Shown here: piece by piece, positions 34,961 to 44,104 of the stretch
Numbering within the stretch: the first letter of the stretch is position 1
Layout of the letters: each line of letters opens with the position of its first letter
Assembly (NCBI RefSeq): GCF_900106995.1
Contig: NZ_FNOK01000015.1
Coordinates: 1 to 64,000 of the forward strand
DNA length: 64,000 bases
DNA from: Saccharopolyspora shandongensis
Lineage (GTDB): Bacteria; Actinomycetota; Actinomycetes; Mycobacteriales; Pseudonocardiaceae
Reading direction: 5' to 3'
Position numbers and translations under genes: made by a program
The notes under the pieces: model-generated
The model's database searches: none
What the model was told of the DNA's origin: nothing
What the model saw: only the letters and a program-made list of their open reading frames with translations

Positions 34961-35036
34961 CTTCGGCGTGTCGTGGTCCGACACGCCGAAGGAGTCCAGT
35001 TTCAATTGAAACTGGACCTCAGGTTTCAATTGAAAC
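34961..35036. repeat. Hairpin followed by two AT-cored palindromes
   Basis: CTTCGGCGTGTCG/CGACACGCCGAAG (34961-34991) is a perfect 13-base stem. Next is a 24-base perfect palindrome (34994-35017) containing CAGTTTCAATTGAAACTG, then GTTTCAATTGAAAC (35023-35036). The second motif repeats the core of the first. Confidence 0.8.
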
Positions 35037-35179
35037 TGTGGACCTCGGGACCGGAGACGCCTCGGGGCCGGTGCCAGCTTGGGACTGAAGGCGCTTGGGG
35101 CCGGAGATGGCTGGGGTTGGGGTCGGTGCATGCCCGGGGACCGGGGTCGGTGGGATCTGGTGGGTTTCAGGGGCTCGGT

Positions 35180-35968
<789 letters not shown>

Positions 35969-36023
35969 TCAACGTTGTCGTGGCAGTCGACCGCTTGCAT
36001 TGCGGTCCGCCCGCCGGTACTAC

Positions 36024-36037
36024 TAGAACAAGTTTCA
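36024..36037. promoter_or_regulatory. KstR operator upstream of the chsE1 operon
   Basis: TAGAACAAGTTTCA fits TnnAACnnGTTnnA exactly. Ends about 28 bases before the likely chsE1 start, where it would block transcription. Confidence 0.85.
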
Positions 36038-36065
36038 GTACCGGGCAATGGATGAGGCGGGTCGG

Positions 36066-37118
36066 ATGGAGTTCGCCTTCGGGGAAACGCAGCAATCCGT
36101 GCAAGATCTGGCCGCCGAGGTGCTGCGACGCGAATCCGGTCGCGGCGCACCAGGCGATGGAACCCGTTACGACGAGGCGATCTGGAAGGCGTTGGGCGAC
36201 GCGGGGCTGCGATCCCTGGCGGTGCCGGAGCGGCTGGGCGGGGCGGGGCTCGGCGTGCTGGAGACGGCGATCGTCCTCACCGAGATCGGGCGCGCCGCGG
36301 CCGACGTCCCCGCCCTGAGCACGCTGGCCTTCGGCGTCCTGCCGGTCGCGCGCCACGGCACGCCAGCCCAGCAGGACGAGCTGCTGGACGGCAAGATCCT
36401 CACCGCCGCGCTGAACGAGCCGTCGTCGCCGCTGCCGGACGAGCCGCGCACCGAGGCGGTGGACGGCCGCGTTTCCGGCGCGAAGACCGGTGTTCTGCAC
36501 GCCGACCTCGCGCACCGGATCCTGGTCTCCGCGAGCACGCCGGACGGCCCCGGAGTCGTCTTGGTCGACCCGGCCGCGCGGGGCGTGACGCTGCACCAGG
36601 TGCGGTCGTCTTCTGGCATCGAATGGGCGGTCCGCCTCGATGGCGCGCCCGGCGAGTTCCTCGGCGGCGCGCCGGACCGAGCAGTGCTCGCCGACCTGCA
36701 CGCATGCGCGGTCGCGGGCATCTGCGCCGTGGGTGACGGCGGTGTGGCCGGCGCGCTCGGCCACACCGCGGAACACCTGCGCACCCGGCACCAGTTCGGC
36801 AAGCCGCTGGCCGCCTTCCAGGCCGTCGCACAGCAGATCGCCGACGTCTACATCGCGGCCCGCACCCTGCACCTGGCCGCGCAGTCCGCGTCCTGGCGGC
36901 TGGCCGCCGGGCTCGACGCCGTCGAGGACCTGGCGGTCGCCGCGTGGTGGCTCGCCGAGGAGGCGCCGGCCGTGTTGCAGACCTGCCACCACCTGCACGG
37001 CGGCCTCGGCCTGGACATCACCTACCCGCTGCACCGCTATTCGTCGCTGATCACCGACCTCGCCCGGCTGGCAGGCGGCGCGCAGCACCGCCTGGACGTG
37101 CTCGCGGCACGAGCCTGA
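36066..37118 (+). CDS. chsE1: Acyl-CoA dehydrogenase alpha subunit, ChsE1 (FadE28)-like
   Basis: A 350-residue acyl-CoA dehydrogenase fold protein, first gene of an igr-type operon. Recognised by order (ChsE1-ChsE2-ChsH2-ChsH1-Ltp2) and by RSLAVPERLGGAGLGVLETA and LRTRHQFGKPLAAFQAVA. In mycobacteria ChsE1 and ChsE2 form an alpha2-beta2 enzyme that oxidises the three-carbon side chain of a steroid-CoA. This subunit is short and divergent, as expected for a partner that does not supply the whole active site. ATG at 36066 fits the family N-terminus; ATG at 36048 is also possible. Confidence 0.88.
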   Translation: MEFAFGETQQSVQDLAAEVLRRESGRGAPGDGTRYDEAIWKALGDAGLRSLAVPERLGGAGLGVLETAIVLTEIGRAAADVPALSTLAFGVLPVARHGTPAQQDELLDGKILTAALNEPSSPLPDEPRTEAVDGRVSGAKTGVLHADLAHRILVSASTPDGPGVVLVDPAARGVTLHQVRSSSGIEWAVRLDGAPGEFLGGAPDRAVLADLHACAVAGICAVGDGGVAGALGHTAEHLRTRHQFGKPLAAFQAVAQQIADVYIAARTLHLAAQSASWRLAAGLDAVEDLAVAAWWLAEEAPAVLQTCHHLHGGLGLDITYPLHRYSSLITDLARLAGGAQHRLDVLAARA

Positions 37119-37126
37119 GGAGGGGC

Positions 37127-38299
37127 ATGTTCATCGAACTCACCGCCGAGCAACGCGCCCTGCAGGACGAACTGCGGGCCTACTTCGGCGATCTCGTGAC
37201 GCGCGACGAGCGCGAGCGGATGGCGGTGGACCGGCACTGCTCGGCGCACCGCGACGTGGTGCGCCGGATGGGGCGGGACGGCTGGCTCGGCGTCGGCTGG
37301 CCCGTCGAGTACGGCGGCCGCGGCTTCGGCGACGTCGAACAGCTGATCTTCGCCAACGAGGCCGCGCGGGCGGATGTGCAGCTGCCCGCCGTGACGCTGC
37401 AAACGGTCGGGCCGACCCTGCAGGCCTACGGCACGCCCGAGCAGAAGGCGTTCTTCCTGCCCAAGATCCTCGCCGGCGAGATCCACTTCGCGATCGGCTA
37501 CACCGAGCCCGACGCGGGCACGGACCTGGCCTCGCTGCGCACCGCGGCGGTCCGCGACGGCGATTCCTACGTGGTCAACGGGCAGAAGATCTTCACCACC
37601 GGCGCGCACGACGCCGACTACATCTGGCTGGCTTGCCGGACCGACCCAGAGGCGCCGAAGCACAAGGGAATCTCGATCCTCATCGTGGACACCCGCGATC
37701 CCGGCTACTCGTGGACGCCGATCATCACCTGCGACGGCGCCCACCACGTCAACGCCAGCTACTACCAGGACGTTCGGGTGCCGGCGGACATGCTGGTGGG
37801 GGAGCAGGACCGGGGCTGGAAGCTGATCACCACCCAGCTCAACCACGAGCGCGTCATGCTCGGCCCGGCCGGGCGCATCGCCGGCATGCGCGACCGGGTG
37901 CGCGAGTGGGCGCGGGGCCGGGCCGCACCGGACGGCACCCCGCTGCTCGAACTGCCCGACGTGCGCCGGGTCCTCGCGCGGGTGCGCGCCTGCGAGCGGG
38001 TCAACGAGCTGCTCAACTGGCAGGTCGCGGCGGCGGCCGCGCGCGGGCCGGTGGCCGTCGCGGACGCCTCGGCGACCAAGGTGTTCTCCTCGGAGCGCAT
38101 CCAGCACCTGGGCCGGCTGCTGGCCGAGGTCGTCGGCCACCACGGCGATCCGTCCGATGTGGACACCGCGGACCTGCTCGCCTGGCTCGACGTGCAGTAC
38201 AAGCGCAACCTCGTGCTCACCTTCGGCGGTGGCGTCAACGAGGTGCAGCGCGAACTGATCGCCACTGCCGGACTCGACCTGCCACGCGTGCCGCGCTGA
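37127..38299 (+). CDS. chsE2: Acyl-CoA dehydrogenase beta subunit, ChsE2 (FadE29)-like
   Basis: A 390-residue full-length acyl-CoA dehydrogenase: LGVGWPVEYGGRGFG, FAIGYTEPDAGTDLASLRT (FAD/substrate binding), KIFTTGAHDADYIWL and YQDVRVPADMLVGEQDRGWK. It should form the heterotetramer with ChsE1 and dehydrogenate the C3-side-chain CoA thioester. ATG after GAGGAGGGG, eight bases past the chsE1 stop. C-terminal FGGGVNEVQRELIA is typical of FadE29-like proteins. Confidence 0.92.
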   Translation: MFIELTAEQRALQDELRAYFGDLVTRDERERMAVDRHCSAHRDVVRRMGRDGWLGVGWPVEYGGRGFGDVEQLIFANEAARADVQLPAVTLQTVGPTLQAYGTPEQKAFFLPKILAGEIHFAIGYTEPDAGTDLASLRTAAVRDGDSYVVNGQKIFTTGAHDADYIWLACRTDPEAPKHKGISILIVDTRDPGYSWTPIITCDGAHHVNASYYQDVRVPADMLVGEQDRGWKLITTQLNHERVMLGPAGRIAGMRDRVREWARGRAAPDGTPLLELPDVRRVLARVRACERVNELLNWQVAAAAARGPVAVADASATKVFSSERIQHLGRLLAEVVGHHGDPSDVDTADLLAWLDVQYKRNLVLTFGGGVNEVQRELIATAGLDLPRVPR

Positions 38300-38311
38300 G
38301 CCGGAGGGAAC

Positions 38312-39268
38312 ATGACCAGCACTGCCACCGCGGCGGACGCCATCCTGGCCGCCGCCCAACGCATCCAGCAGCGCGGGCCCAGCGCCCCGCGAGCCGCGCG
38401 CGATCCCGTGAACCTCCCGATGATCAACAACTGGGTGGAGGCGATCGGCGACGCCAACCCCGTCTACACCTCGGCGACCGACGCGGCCGCATCGGTCCAT
38501 GGTGGACTGGTCGCGCCCCCGGCGATGGCGCAGGTCTGGACGATGGGCGGCCTGCACCCGGACCGCGACACCGACGACCCGCTGTACGCGATGATGGCCG
38601 CGCTCGACGATGCCGGGTACACCTCGGTCGTCGCGACCAACTGCGAGCAGACCTACCACCGGTACCTGCGGCACGGCGAGCAGCTCACCGTCACCACCAG
38701 GCTGGACGGCGTGGTCGGGCCGAAGCGCACCGGGCTCGGCGAGGGCTGGTTCGTCACCACCCGCAACACCTGGTACGTCGGCGACGAGCCGGTGGCCGAG
38801 ATGCTGTTCCGGGTCCTGAAGTTCCGCCCGCCGGAGCAGAAACCCGAAGCGCCGCAACAACGAGCCGTTGTCGATGTGATCCGGCCGGCCATCAACCGGG
38901 ACACCGCGTACTTCTGGGAAGGCACGGCGGCCGGTGAGCTGCGCATCCAGCGCTGCGGCCAGTGCGGCCTGCTGCGGCATCCGCCGGGGCCGATGTGCCC
39001 CGAATGCGGCGCCACCAAGCGGACCTACCTGGTCTCCGAGGGCATCGGCGAGGTCTACAGCTACATCGTGCACCACCATCCGCCGGTGCCGGGCAAGGAA
39101 CTGCCGCTGGTCGTCGCGCTGGTCGAGCTCGACGAGGGCGTGCGGATGCTCGGCGAGCTGCGCGGCGTCGACCCGGCGGCGGTCGAGATCGGCCAGCGGG
39201 TCGTGGCCGACTTCCAGCGGATCGACGACGAACTGGTGCTACCCGGATGGAGGCCGAAGGCGTCATGA
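38312..39268 (+). CDS. chsH2: ChsH2-like protein: MaoC-like domain plus DUF35 zinc-ribbon/OB-fold
   Basis: A 318-residue two-domain protein. Residues ~20-180 form a MaoC-like half (PMINNWVEAIGDANPVYTS, GGLVAPPAMAQVW). The C-terminal part is DUF35 with the zinc ribbon CGQCGLLRHPPGPMCPECGA and an OB fold (GIGEVYSYIVHHHPP). In the igr system the MaoC half pairs with ChsH1 to hydrate the side-chain enoyl-CoA, and DUF35 docks the Ltp2 aldolase. The four-base overlap with chsH1 (ATGA) supports fixed stoichiometry. Confidence 0.92.
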   Translation: MTSTATAADAILAAAQRIQQRGPSAPRAARDPVNLPMINNWVEAIGDANPVYTSATDAAASVHGGLVAPPAMAQVWTMGGLHPDRDTDDPLYAMMAALDDAGYTSVVATNCEQTYHRYLRHGEQLTVTTRLDGVVGPKRTGLGEGWFVTTRNTWYVGDEPVAEMLFRVLKFRPPEQKPEAPQQRAVVDVIRPAINRDTAYFWEGTAAGELRIQRCGQCGLLRHPPGPMCPECGATKRTYLVSEGIGEVYSYIVHHHPPVPGKELPLVVALVELDEGVRMLGELRGVDPAAVEIGQRVVADFQRIDDELVLPGWRPKAS

Positions 39269-39690
39269 CACTGGCTCGAACGCGGTCGCTCGCCGAGGTG
39301 ACCATCGGCGACGCGCTGCCGGAGGAACGCATCGAGGTCTCGCCGACCTTCGTGGTCAGCACCGCCATCGCCACCCGCGACTTCCAGGACGTGCACCACG
39401 ATCGCGACCTCGCGGTGGCCAAGGGCTCCAAGGACATCTTCGTCAACATCCTCACCACCACCGGCCTGGTGCAGCGCTACGTCACCGACTGGGCCGGGCC
39501 GGAGGCCCTGGTGCGCGGAGTGGCGATCAAGCTCGGCGTGCCGTGCTACGCCTACGACGCCCTGACCATGCACGGCCAGGTGCTGGAGCGGGACGGGGAC
39601 GTGCTCGTCGTGGAGGTGCTGGGCCGCAACAGCCTCGGCACGCACGTCACCGGCACGGTCCGGGTGGCACTTCCGGAGGTGGCGCGGTGA
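39265..39690 (+). CDS. chsH1: ChsH1-like MaoC enoyl-CoA hydratase subunit
   Basis: A 141-residue hot-dog protein with the catalytic motif ATRDFQDVHHDRDLAVAKGS (Asp/His) and IFVNILTTTGLVQRYVTDWA. ATG overlaps the chsH2 stop (ATGA) and its own stop overlaps the GTG of ltp2. With the ChsH2 MaoC half it hydrates the 17-side-chain enoyl-CoA before retro-aldol cleavage. Confidence 0.92.
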   Translation: MTLARTRSLAEVTIGDALPEERIEVSPTFVVSTAIATRDFQDVHHDRDLAVAKGSKDIFVNILTTTGLVQRYVTDWAGPEALVRGVAIKLGVPCYAYDALTMHGQVLERDGDVLVVEVLGRNSLGTHVTGTVRVALPEVAR

Positions 39691-40853
39691 TCACGGGTGA
39701 AGCAGCGATCGTCGGGATCGGCGCGACGGAGTTCTCCAAGGACTCCGGGCGCAGCGAGCTGCAGCTGGCCGCCGAGGCGGTCCGGGCCGCCCTCGCGGAC
39801 GCCGGGCTGGAACCGTCCGATGTGGATGGTCTGGTGAGTTTCACCATGGACAACAACACCGAGACGGCCGTCGCCCGGGAACTGGGCATCCCGGAGCTGA
39901 GCTTCTTCAGCCGCATCCACTACGGCGGCGGTGCGGCGTGCGCCACGGTGCAGCAGGCCGCGATGGCCGTCGCCACCGGAGTGGCGGAGGTCGTGGTCTG
40001 CTACCGGGCGTTCAACGAGCGCTCCGGGAGCCGGTTCGGGCAGGTGCAGGCCGCGGCCGCCGCGGCACCGACCTCGTCGGGGCTGGACAACAGCTGGTCG
40101 TATCCGGTCGGCGTGGCCACGCCCGGTGCGCAGGTCGCGATGTTCGCCCGCCGCTACATGCACGACTACGGCGCCACCAGCGAGGACTTCGGCCGCGTCG
40201 CGGTGGCCGACCGCAAGCACGCGGCGACCAACCCGCACGCCTGGTTCTACCAGCGGCCGATCACCCTGGCCGATCACCAGGCGTCGCGCTGGATCACCGA
40301 GCCGCTGCGGCTGCTGGACTGCTGCCAGGAGAGCGACGGCGGGGTGGCGATCGTGGTGACGAGCCGGGCGCGGGCCGCGGACCTGCCGCACCCGCCGGCC
40401 GTCGTGGCGGCGGCCGCGCAGGGCAGCGGCGCCGACCAGTTCACCATGACCAGCTACTACCGCGACGACCTGGCGGCGCTGCCGGAGATGGGCGTGGTGG
40501 CCCGCCAGCTGTGGCGGCAGGCGGGCATCGGGCCGCAGGACGTCCAGGTCGGCATCCTCTACGACCACTTCACGCCGTTCGTGCTGGTGCAGCTGGAGGA
40601 ACTGGGCTTCTGCGGGCGCGGCGAGGCGAAGGACTTCATCGCCGACGGCGCGATCGAACTCGGCGGACGGCTGCCGCTGAACACCCACGGCGGCCAGCTC
40701 GGCGAGGCCTACATCCACGGGATGAACGGCATCGCCGAGGCGGTCCGGCAGGTCCGGGGCTCGGCGGTGAACCAGGTCGACGACGTCGGGCACGTCGTGG
40801 TCACGGCCGGAACCGGCGTCCCGACCAGCGGCCTGGTGCTGTCCCGGGCGTGA
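39687..40853 (+). CDS. ltp2: Ltp2-like thiolase-fold retro-aldolase
   Basis: A 388-residue thiolase-superfamily protein that lacks the usual thiolase Cys triad but has GGGAACATVQQA in place of the nucleophile loop, YDHFTPFVLVQLEELGFC, and THGGQLGEAYIHGMNGIAEA with the tyrosines implicated in Ltp2 aldol cleavage. Ltp2 with the ChsH2 DUF35 domain releases propanoyl-CoA and leaves the 17-keto steroid. GTG start overlaps chsH1 by four bases. Last gene of the operon. Confidence 0.92.
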   Translation: MITGEAAIVGIGATEFSKDSGRSELQLAAEAVRAALADAGLEPSDVDGLVSFTMDNNTETAVARELGIPELSFFSRIHYGGGAACATVQQAAMAVATGVAEVVVCYRAFNERSGSRFGQVQAAAAAAPTSSGLDNSWSYPVGVATPGAQVAMFARRYMHDYGATSEDFGRVAVADRKHAATNPHAWFYQRPITLADHQASRWITEPLRLLDCCQESDGGVAIVVTSRARAADLPHPPAVVAAAAQGSGADQFTMTSYYRDDLAALPEMGVVARQLWRQAGIGPQDVQVGILYDHFTPFVLVQLEELGFCGRGEAKDFIADGAIELGGRLPLNTHGGQLGEAYIHGMNGIAEAVRQVRGSAVNQVDDVGHVVVTAGTGVPTSGLVLSRA

Positions 40854-40938
40854 CTGTCGTGAGCGCTTTCGGCCGCGGCAGAGGCTGTTCGAGAACTCGT
40901 CCGGCGCAGCGGCGGTGGATACCCGCTGGTGGAGTGGA

Positions 40939-40990
40939 GTGAACGGACCGTTCGTCTCGGTGGGTGAGGTGAACAGGCCGTTCGCTTCAC
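40939..40990. repeat. Palindromic repeat family A, copy 4
   Basis: GTGAACGGACCGTTCGTCTC then GTGAACAGGCCGTTCGCTTC, an imperfect hairpin between ltp2 and a minus-strand small gene. Confidence 0.65.
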
Positions 40991-41042
40991 CTTGCCGACG
41001 GCGCAGGCCGCTACGCGTGCTGCCCGGGCGGTGGGACGCGGG

Positions 41043-41222
41043 TCAGCAGGATTCGCCGCACTTGAGGCAGATCCGGCCGCCGCCGCCCTGCTTCGGAACC
41101 GGGGCGTGGCCGCCGCCCGCCGGGCATTCGTCCATGTTCGGGATGTGCAGGGGTCTCCAGCGGAGTGCGATCCGGCCTCGGTACTGCGCGTGGTTGGCTC
41201 GGATTGCGCCGCCGGCTCCCAT
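41043..41222 (-). CDS. Small Cys-rich protein, unknown
   Basis: A 59-residue protein with MDECPAGGGHAPVP and a C-terminal CLKCGESC, possibly a single zinc knuckle. ATG at 41222 follows AGGAGCG, preferred over a longer frame with no ribosome site. A stretch of about 138 bases separates it from the WYL regulator on the same strand. Resembles short actinomycete peptides with C-terminal CxxC of unknown role. Confidence is limited by size. Confidence 0.5.
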   Translation of the reverse strand: MGAGGAIRANHAQYRGRIALRWRPLHIPNMDECPAGGGHAPVPKQGGGGRICLKCGESC

Positions 41223-41360
41223 GGTTCGCTCCTGATCTTCGTGCCCTCGGACTTCACGTCGGCCGAGATCGCTTCGAGGAAAAGGTGCAAACGGTCGGTT
41301 CCTCGGGGGAAATTTGGACACGCGCTGTGGTCGCCGGTGATCGCGTCGCGCCCCGGTCGG

Positions 41361-42335
41361 CTACCCGGACAGCACGTCGAGCAATCGCCCGAGGCGTGAT
41401 CGCAGGTGATCGCGCAGGTCGTCCGGGGCGTCGATGGTGAAGGCCGCGTCGAGGACCGCCAGGTCGAGGACGCGCCGGGTGATCGCGGGCAGCGCGTCCT
41501 CACCGAGCCGCACGGTGCAGCTGTGCTCGTCGATCGGGGCGACCCGGTCCGGCAGCAACGGGTGCAGGTGCTCGCGCACGGTCTCGGCCGGGGCTTGCAC
41601 CGTGACCCGGGCGGAGTAGCGGTAGGGCGCGTCGATGATCGAGCGGCGGATGTGCGCGGCCGGGCTTTCCGCGGGGAGGGCGCGCGGTTCGAAGCGGCGT
41701 CCGGTGGCCAGCGGCCGAATCAGGCGGTCGACGCGGAAGGTGCGCCAGTCCTCGCGGTCGCGGTCGAAGGCGATCAGGTACCACAGGCCCCGCACCGCGA
41801 CCAGGCTGTGCGGTTCGACCCGACGGGATTCCGCCGCGCCGCCGCGCTTCTCGTAGTCGAAGGACAGCACCTCGTGATCACGGCAGGCCGCCCCGATGAG
41901 CGCCAGCGTCCCGGCGTCGACCTGTGGGCCGTCGCGCACCACCACCGGCACCGTCGCGCACGCGAGGGCCCCCACCCGACCGCGCAGTCGGGTCGGGAGC
42001 ACCTGCTCCAGCTTGGCCAGCGCGCGGATCGAGCTCTCCTCGATGCCGGTCACGCTGCCGCTGGCGGCGGTGAGCAGCCCGGCCGCCACCGCCACGGCTT
42101 CGTCGTCGTCGAGCAGCAGCGGTGGCAGGTTCTTGCCCGAGGCCAGCCGGTAGCCGCCCGCGGTGCCGGTGGTGCTCTCGACCGGGTAGCCGAGCTCGCG
42201 GAGCCGGTCGATGTCGCGGCGCACGGTGCGGCCGGTGACCTCCAGCCGGTCGGCCAGCTCGCCGCCGGACCACTCGCGGCGGCTCTGCAGCAGCGACAGC
42301 AGACGGAGCAACCGGGCGGGCAGCGTCGTCGTCAT
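41361..42335 (-). CDS. YafY-type HTH/WYL-domain transcriptional regulator
   Basis: A 324-residue regulator: N-terminal DeoR-like winged HTH (RLLRLLSLLQSRREWSGGEL, VTGRTVRRDIDRLRELGYPV), a central WYL domain (VEPHSLVAVRGLWYLIAFD) and a WCX C-terminal extension. WYL proteins sense ligands, often nucleic-acid related. The ATG at 42335 gives the family start. It is divergent from an FAD oxidoreductase, with a perfect AGGACA/TGTCCT operator between them, so it likely represses that gene and itself. Confidence 0.9.
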   Translation of the reverse strand: MTTTLPARLLRLLSLLQSRREWSGGELADRLEVTGRTVRRDIDRLRELGYPVESTTGTAGGYRLASGKNLPPLLLDDDEAVAVAAGLLTAASGSVTGIEESSIRALAKLEQVLPTRLRGRVGALACATVPVVVRDGPQVDAGTLALIGAACRDHEVLSFDYEKRGGAAESRRVEPHSLVAVRGLWYLIAFDRDREDWRTFRVDRLIRPLATGRRFEPRALPAESPAAHIRRSIIDAPYRYSARVTVQAPAETVREHLHPLLPDRVAPIDEHSCTVRLGEDALPAITRRVLDLAVLDAAFTIDAPDDLRDHLRSRLGRLLDVLSG

Positions 42336-42359
42336 GTTTTTCAGGATCGCACACCCCTT

Positions 42360-42376
42360 AGGACAAAAGCTGTCCT
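42360..42376. promoter_or_regulatory. Operator AGGACA-5-TGTCCT
   Basis: AGGACA (42360-42365) and TGTCCT (42371-42376) form a perfect inverted repeat with a 5-base spacer, the type of site seen with YafY/DeoR-like WYL regulators. 24 bases before the oxidoreductase ATG. Confidence 0.7.
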
Positions 42377-42399
42377 CAAGGTGGGTTAGCGTTCCTGCC

Positions 42400-43767
42400 A
42401 TGGCACCAAACGAATTCGCCGCACTGACCGACCGCGTGCAGGGACCGGTGTTCCTGCCGGGAGAAGCCGACTACGGCGCCGAACGCTCCGGGTTCCTGGC
42501 CTTCGACCAGCGCCGACCGCAGGTCGTGGTGGGCGCGGTCGACGCGGCGGACGTGCGGGCGGCGGTCGAGTTCGCGGCGGAGCGCGACCTGCCGGTGGCG
42601 GTGCTCAGCACCGGTCACGGCATCGCGTCCGAGGTCGAGGGCGGGCTGCTGATCACGACCGGCCGCATGTCGGAGGTCCGGATCGACGCCGAGCGGCGCA
42701 CCGCGTGGTTCGCCGCGGGCGTGCGCTGGGGCCAGGTGGTCGAGGCGGCGGCGGAGTCCGGGCTGGCGCCGCTGTCCGGCAGCGCGCCGCACGTCGGCGC
42801 GGTGTCCTACACCCTCGGCGGCGGCCTCGGGCACCTCGGGCGGCGCTACGGCTACGCCGCCGACCACGTGCGCGCCATCGAGATCGTCACCGCCGACGGG
42901 CGGTTCCGCCGCGTCACCGCCGAATCCGACGCCGAGCTGTTCTGGGCGCTGCGCGGCGCGGGCGGCAACTTCGGCGTGGTGACCGGAATGGAGGTGGACC
43001 TGATGCCGGTCGCGAGCCTCTACGGCGGCGGGCTGTACTTCGACTCGCACCTGATCGGTGACGTGCTGCGGACCTGGCAGCAGTGGACCCGCGACCTGCC
43101 GGAGGAGATGACCTCCTCGGTCGCGCTGGTCCCGTTCCCGGACGTTCCGGCCTTGCCGGAGCCGCTGCGCGGCCGCCACGTCGTGCACGTGCGCATCGCG
43201 TACGCCGGTGATCCGGCGGAGGGGGAGCGGCTGACCGAGCCGTTGCGGGCGGTCGGGCCGCGGCTGATCGACTCGGTGCGCGAGATGCCGTACCGGGAGG
43301 TCGGCTCGATCAACAACGACCCGGTCCAGCCGATGGGCTACGTCACGGACAACGCGATGCTGCGCGACTTCGACGACGCGGCGATCAAGACGCTGCTCGG
43401 CCTGGTCGGCCCGGACGCGCCGCAGCGGTGCGTGGTCGAGGTCCGCCACCTCGGTGGCGCGCTGTCCCGGCCGGTGGACAACTGCGTCGGGCACCGCGAC
43501 GCGCCGTACGTCTTCGGCGTCAACTCCAAGGTCGACGAAGCCACCGTCGACGCGGCTCGCGAGCTGCAGAGCCGCGTCATGCGCGAGATGGCCCCGTGGT
43601 CGACGGGCGGCCGGAACCTGAACTTCCTGGCGGGCGGCAGCGCCAATCCGGAAGGCGTCCGCGCGGCCTACGACCCGGCCGACTACGAGCGTCTCGGCGC
43701 TCTGAAGAAAGCCCGCGACCCGAAGAACCTCTTCCGCCTGAACCACAACATCCCGCCGGCGCGCTGA
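42400..43767 (+). CDS. FAD-binding (PCMH/BBE-type) oxidoreductase
   Basis: A 455-residue berberine-bridge-like flavoprotein: RRPQVVVGAVDAADVRAAVE, VLSTGHGIA (the His position of 8-alpha-histidyl FAD), LSGSAPHVGAVSYTLGGGLG, WALRGAGGNFGVVTGMEVDL and the C-terminal BBE domain with RNLNFLAG and LKKARDPKNLFRLNHNI. The second FAD-linking Cys expected in bicovalent members is not obvious. Cytosolic, probably oxidising an alcohol or amine-type secondary metabolite. Under control of the divergent WYL regulator. Confidence 0.9.
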   Translation: MAPNEFAALTDRVQGPVFLPGEADYGAERSGFLAFDQRRPQVVVGAVDAADVRAAVEFAAERDLPVAVLSTGHGIASEVEGGLLITTGRMSEVRIDAERRTAWFAAGVRWGQVVEAAAESGLAPLSGSAPHVGAVSYTLGGGLGHLGRRYGYAADHVRAIEIVTADGRFRRVTAESDAELFWALRGAGGNFGVVTGMEVDLMPVASLYGGGLYFDSHLIGDVLRTWQQWTRDLPEEMTSSVALVPFPDVPALPEPLRGRHVVHVRIAYAGDPAEGERLTEPLRAVGPRLIDSVREMPYREVGSINNDPVQPMGYVTDNAMLRDFDDAAIKTLLGLVGPDAPQRCVVEVRHLGGALSRPVDNCVGHRDAPYVFGVNSKVDEATVDAARELQSRVMREMAPWSTGGRNLNFLAGGSANPEGVRAAYDPADYERLGALKKARDPKNLFRLNHNIPPAR

Positions 43768-43790
43768 GAAGTGTTCCTGCAGGTGTGAGC

Positions 43791-43834
43791 CCGTGAGTGC
43801 TTTGTGCTGCTATAGCAACACAAAACACTCACGG
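43791..43834. terminator. Hairpin of repeat family B with TGCTATAGCA core
   Basis: CCGTGAGTGCTTTGTG / CACAAAACACTCACGG around a TGCTATAGCA core, 24 bases past the oxidoreductase stop. It abuts a truncated gene remnant. Confidence 0.75.
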
Positions 43835-43837
43835 CAC

Positions 43838-44104
43838 GTGACCGGCTCCATTGCGTTCGGTGCCGTCCTGGGGAATCCGGTCCGATACCGAGACATCGTG
43901 CCCGACGCCGGCTGGCAGGCGCGGCTGGTGCGCACCGGATTGTCGGCCGAGTACGTCGCCGGGTTGGCCGCGCTCTACCGAAACTACCGCGTGGAAGCGG
44001 AGTCCGAGCTGGGCGCCGGTGTCCAGGCGGTCCTCGGGCGGCCGCCCCGCTCGGCGGCGGACTTCGCCTCGGACGTGCTCGCTGGAGCCCTCAATCGTAG
44101 GTGA
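43838..44104 (+). pseudogene. C-terminal remnant of an NmrA/SDR-type NAD(P)-binding protein
   Basis: About 85 codons with LGNPVRYRDIVPDAGWQARL, YVAGLAALYRNYRVEAE and LGRPPRSAADFASDVL, the C-terminal end of NmrA-like oxidoreductases. The Rossmann half is absent: the coding sense begins immediately after the family B hairpin. Its stop overlaps the 3' end of the convergent kshB by 14 bases. A deletion with a breakpoint at the palindrome is the simplest reading. Confidence 0.6.

Larger units (their letters stand above)
34621..35179. other. 559-bp repeat-rich gap
   Basis: Holds a TGAGGTT/AACCTCA hairpin (34669-34687), a dispersed element (34684-34834), a 13-bp hairpin (34961-34991), two CAATTG-centred palindromes (34994-35036) and a G-rich low-complexity stretch (35041-35175). 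No credible gene. Confidence 0.6.

Noticed and set aside
34994..35036. CRISPR array based on the GTTTCAATTGAAAC units
   Set aside because: Only two units, palindromic, six bases apart, with no spacers or cas genes.
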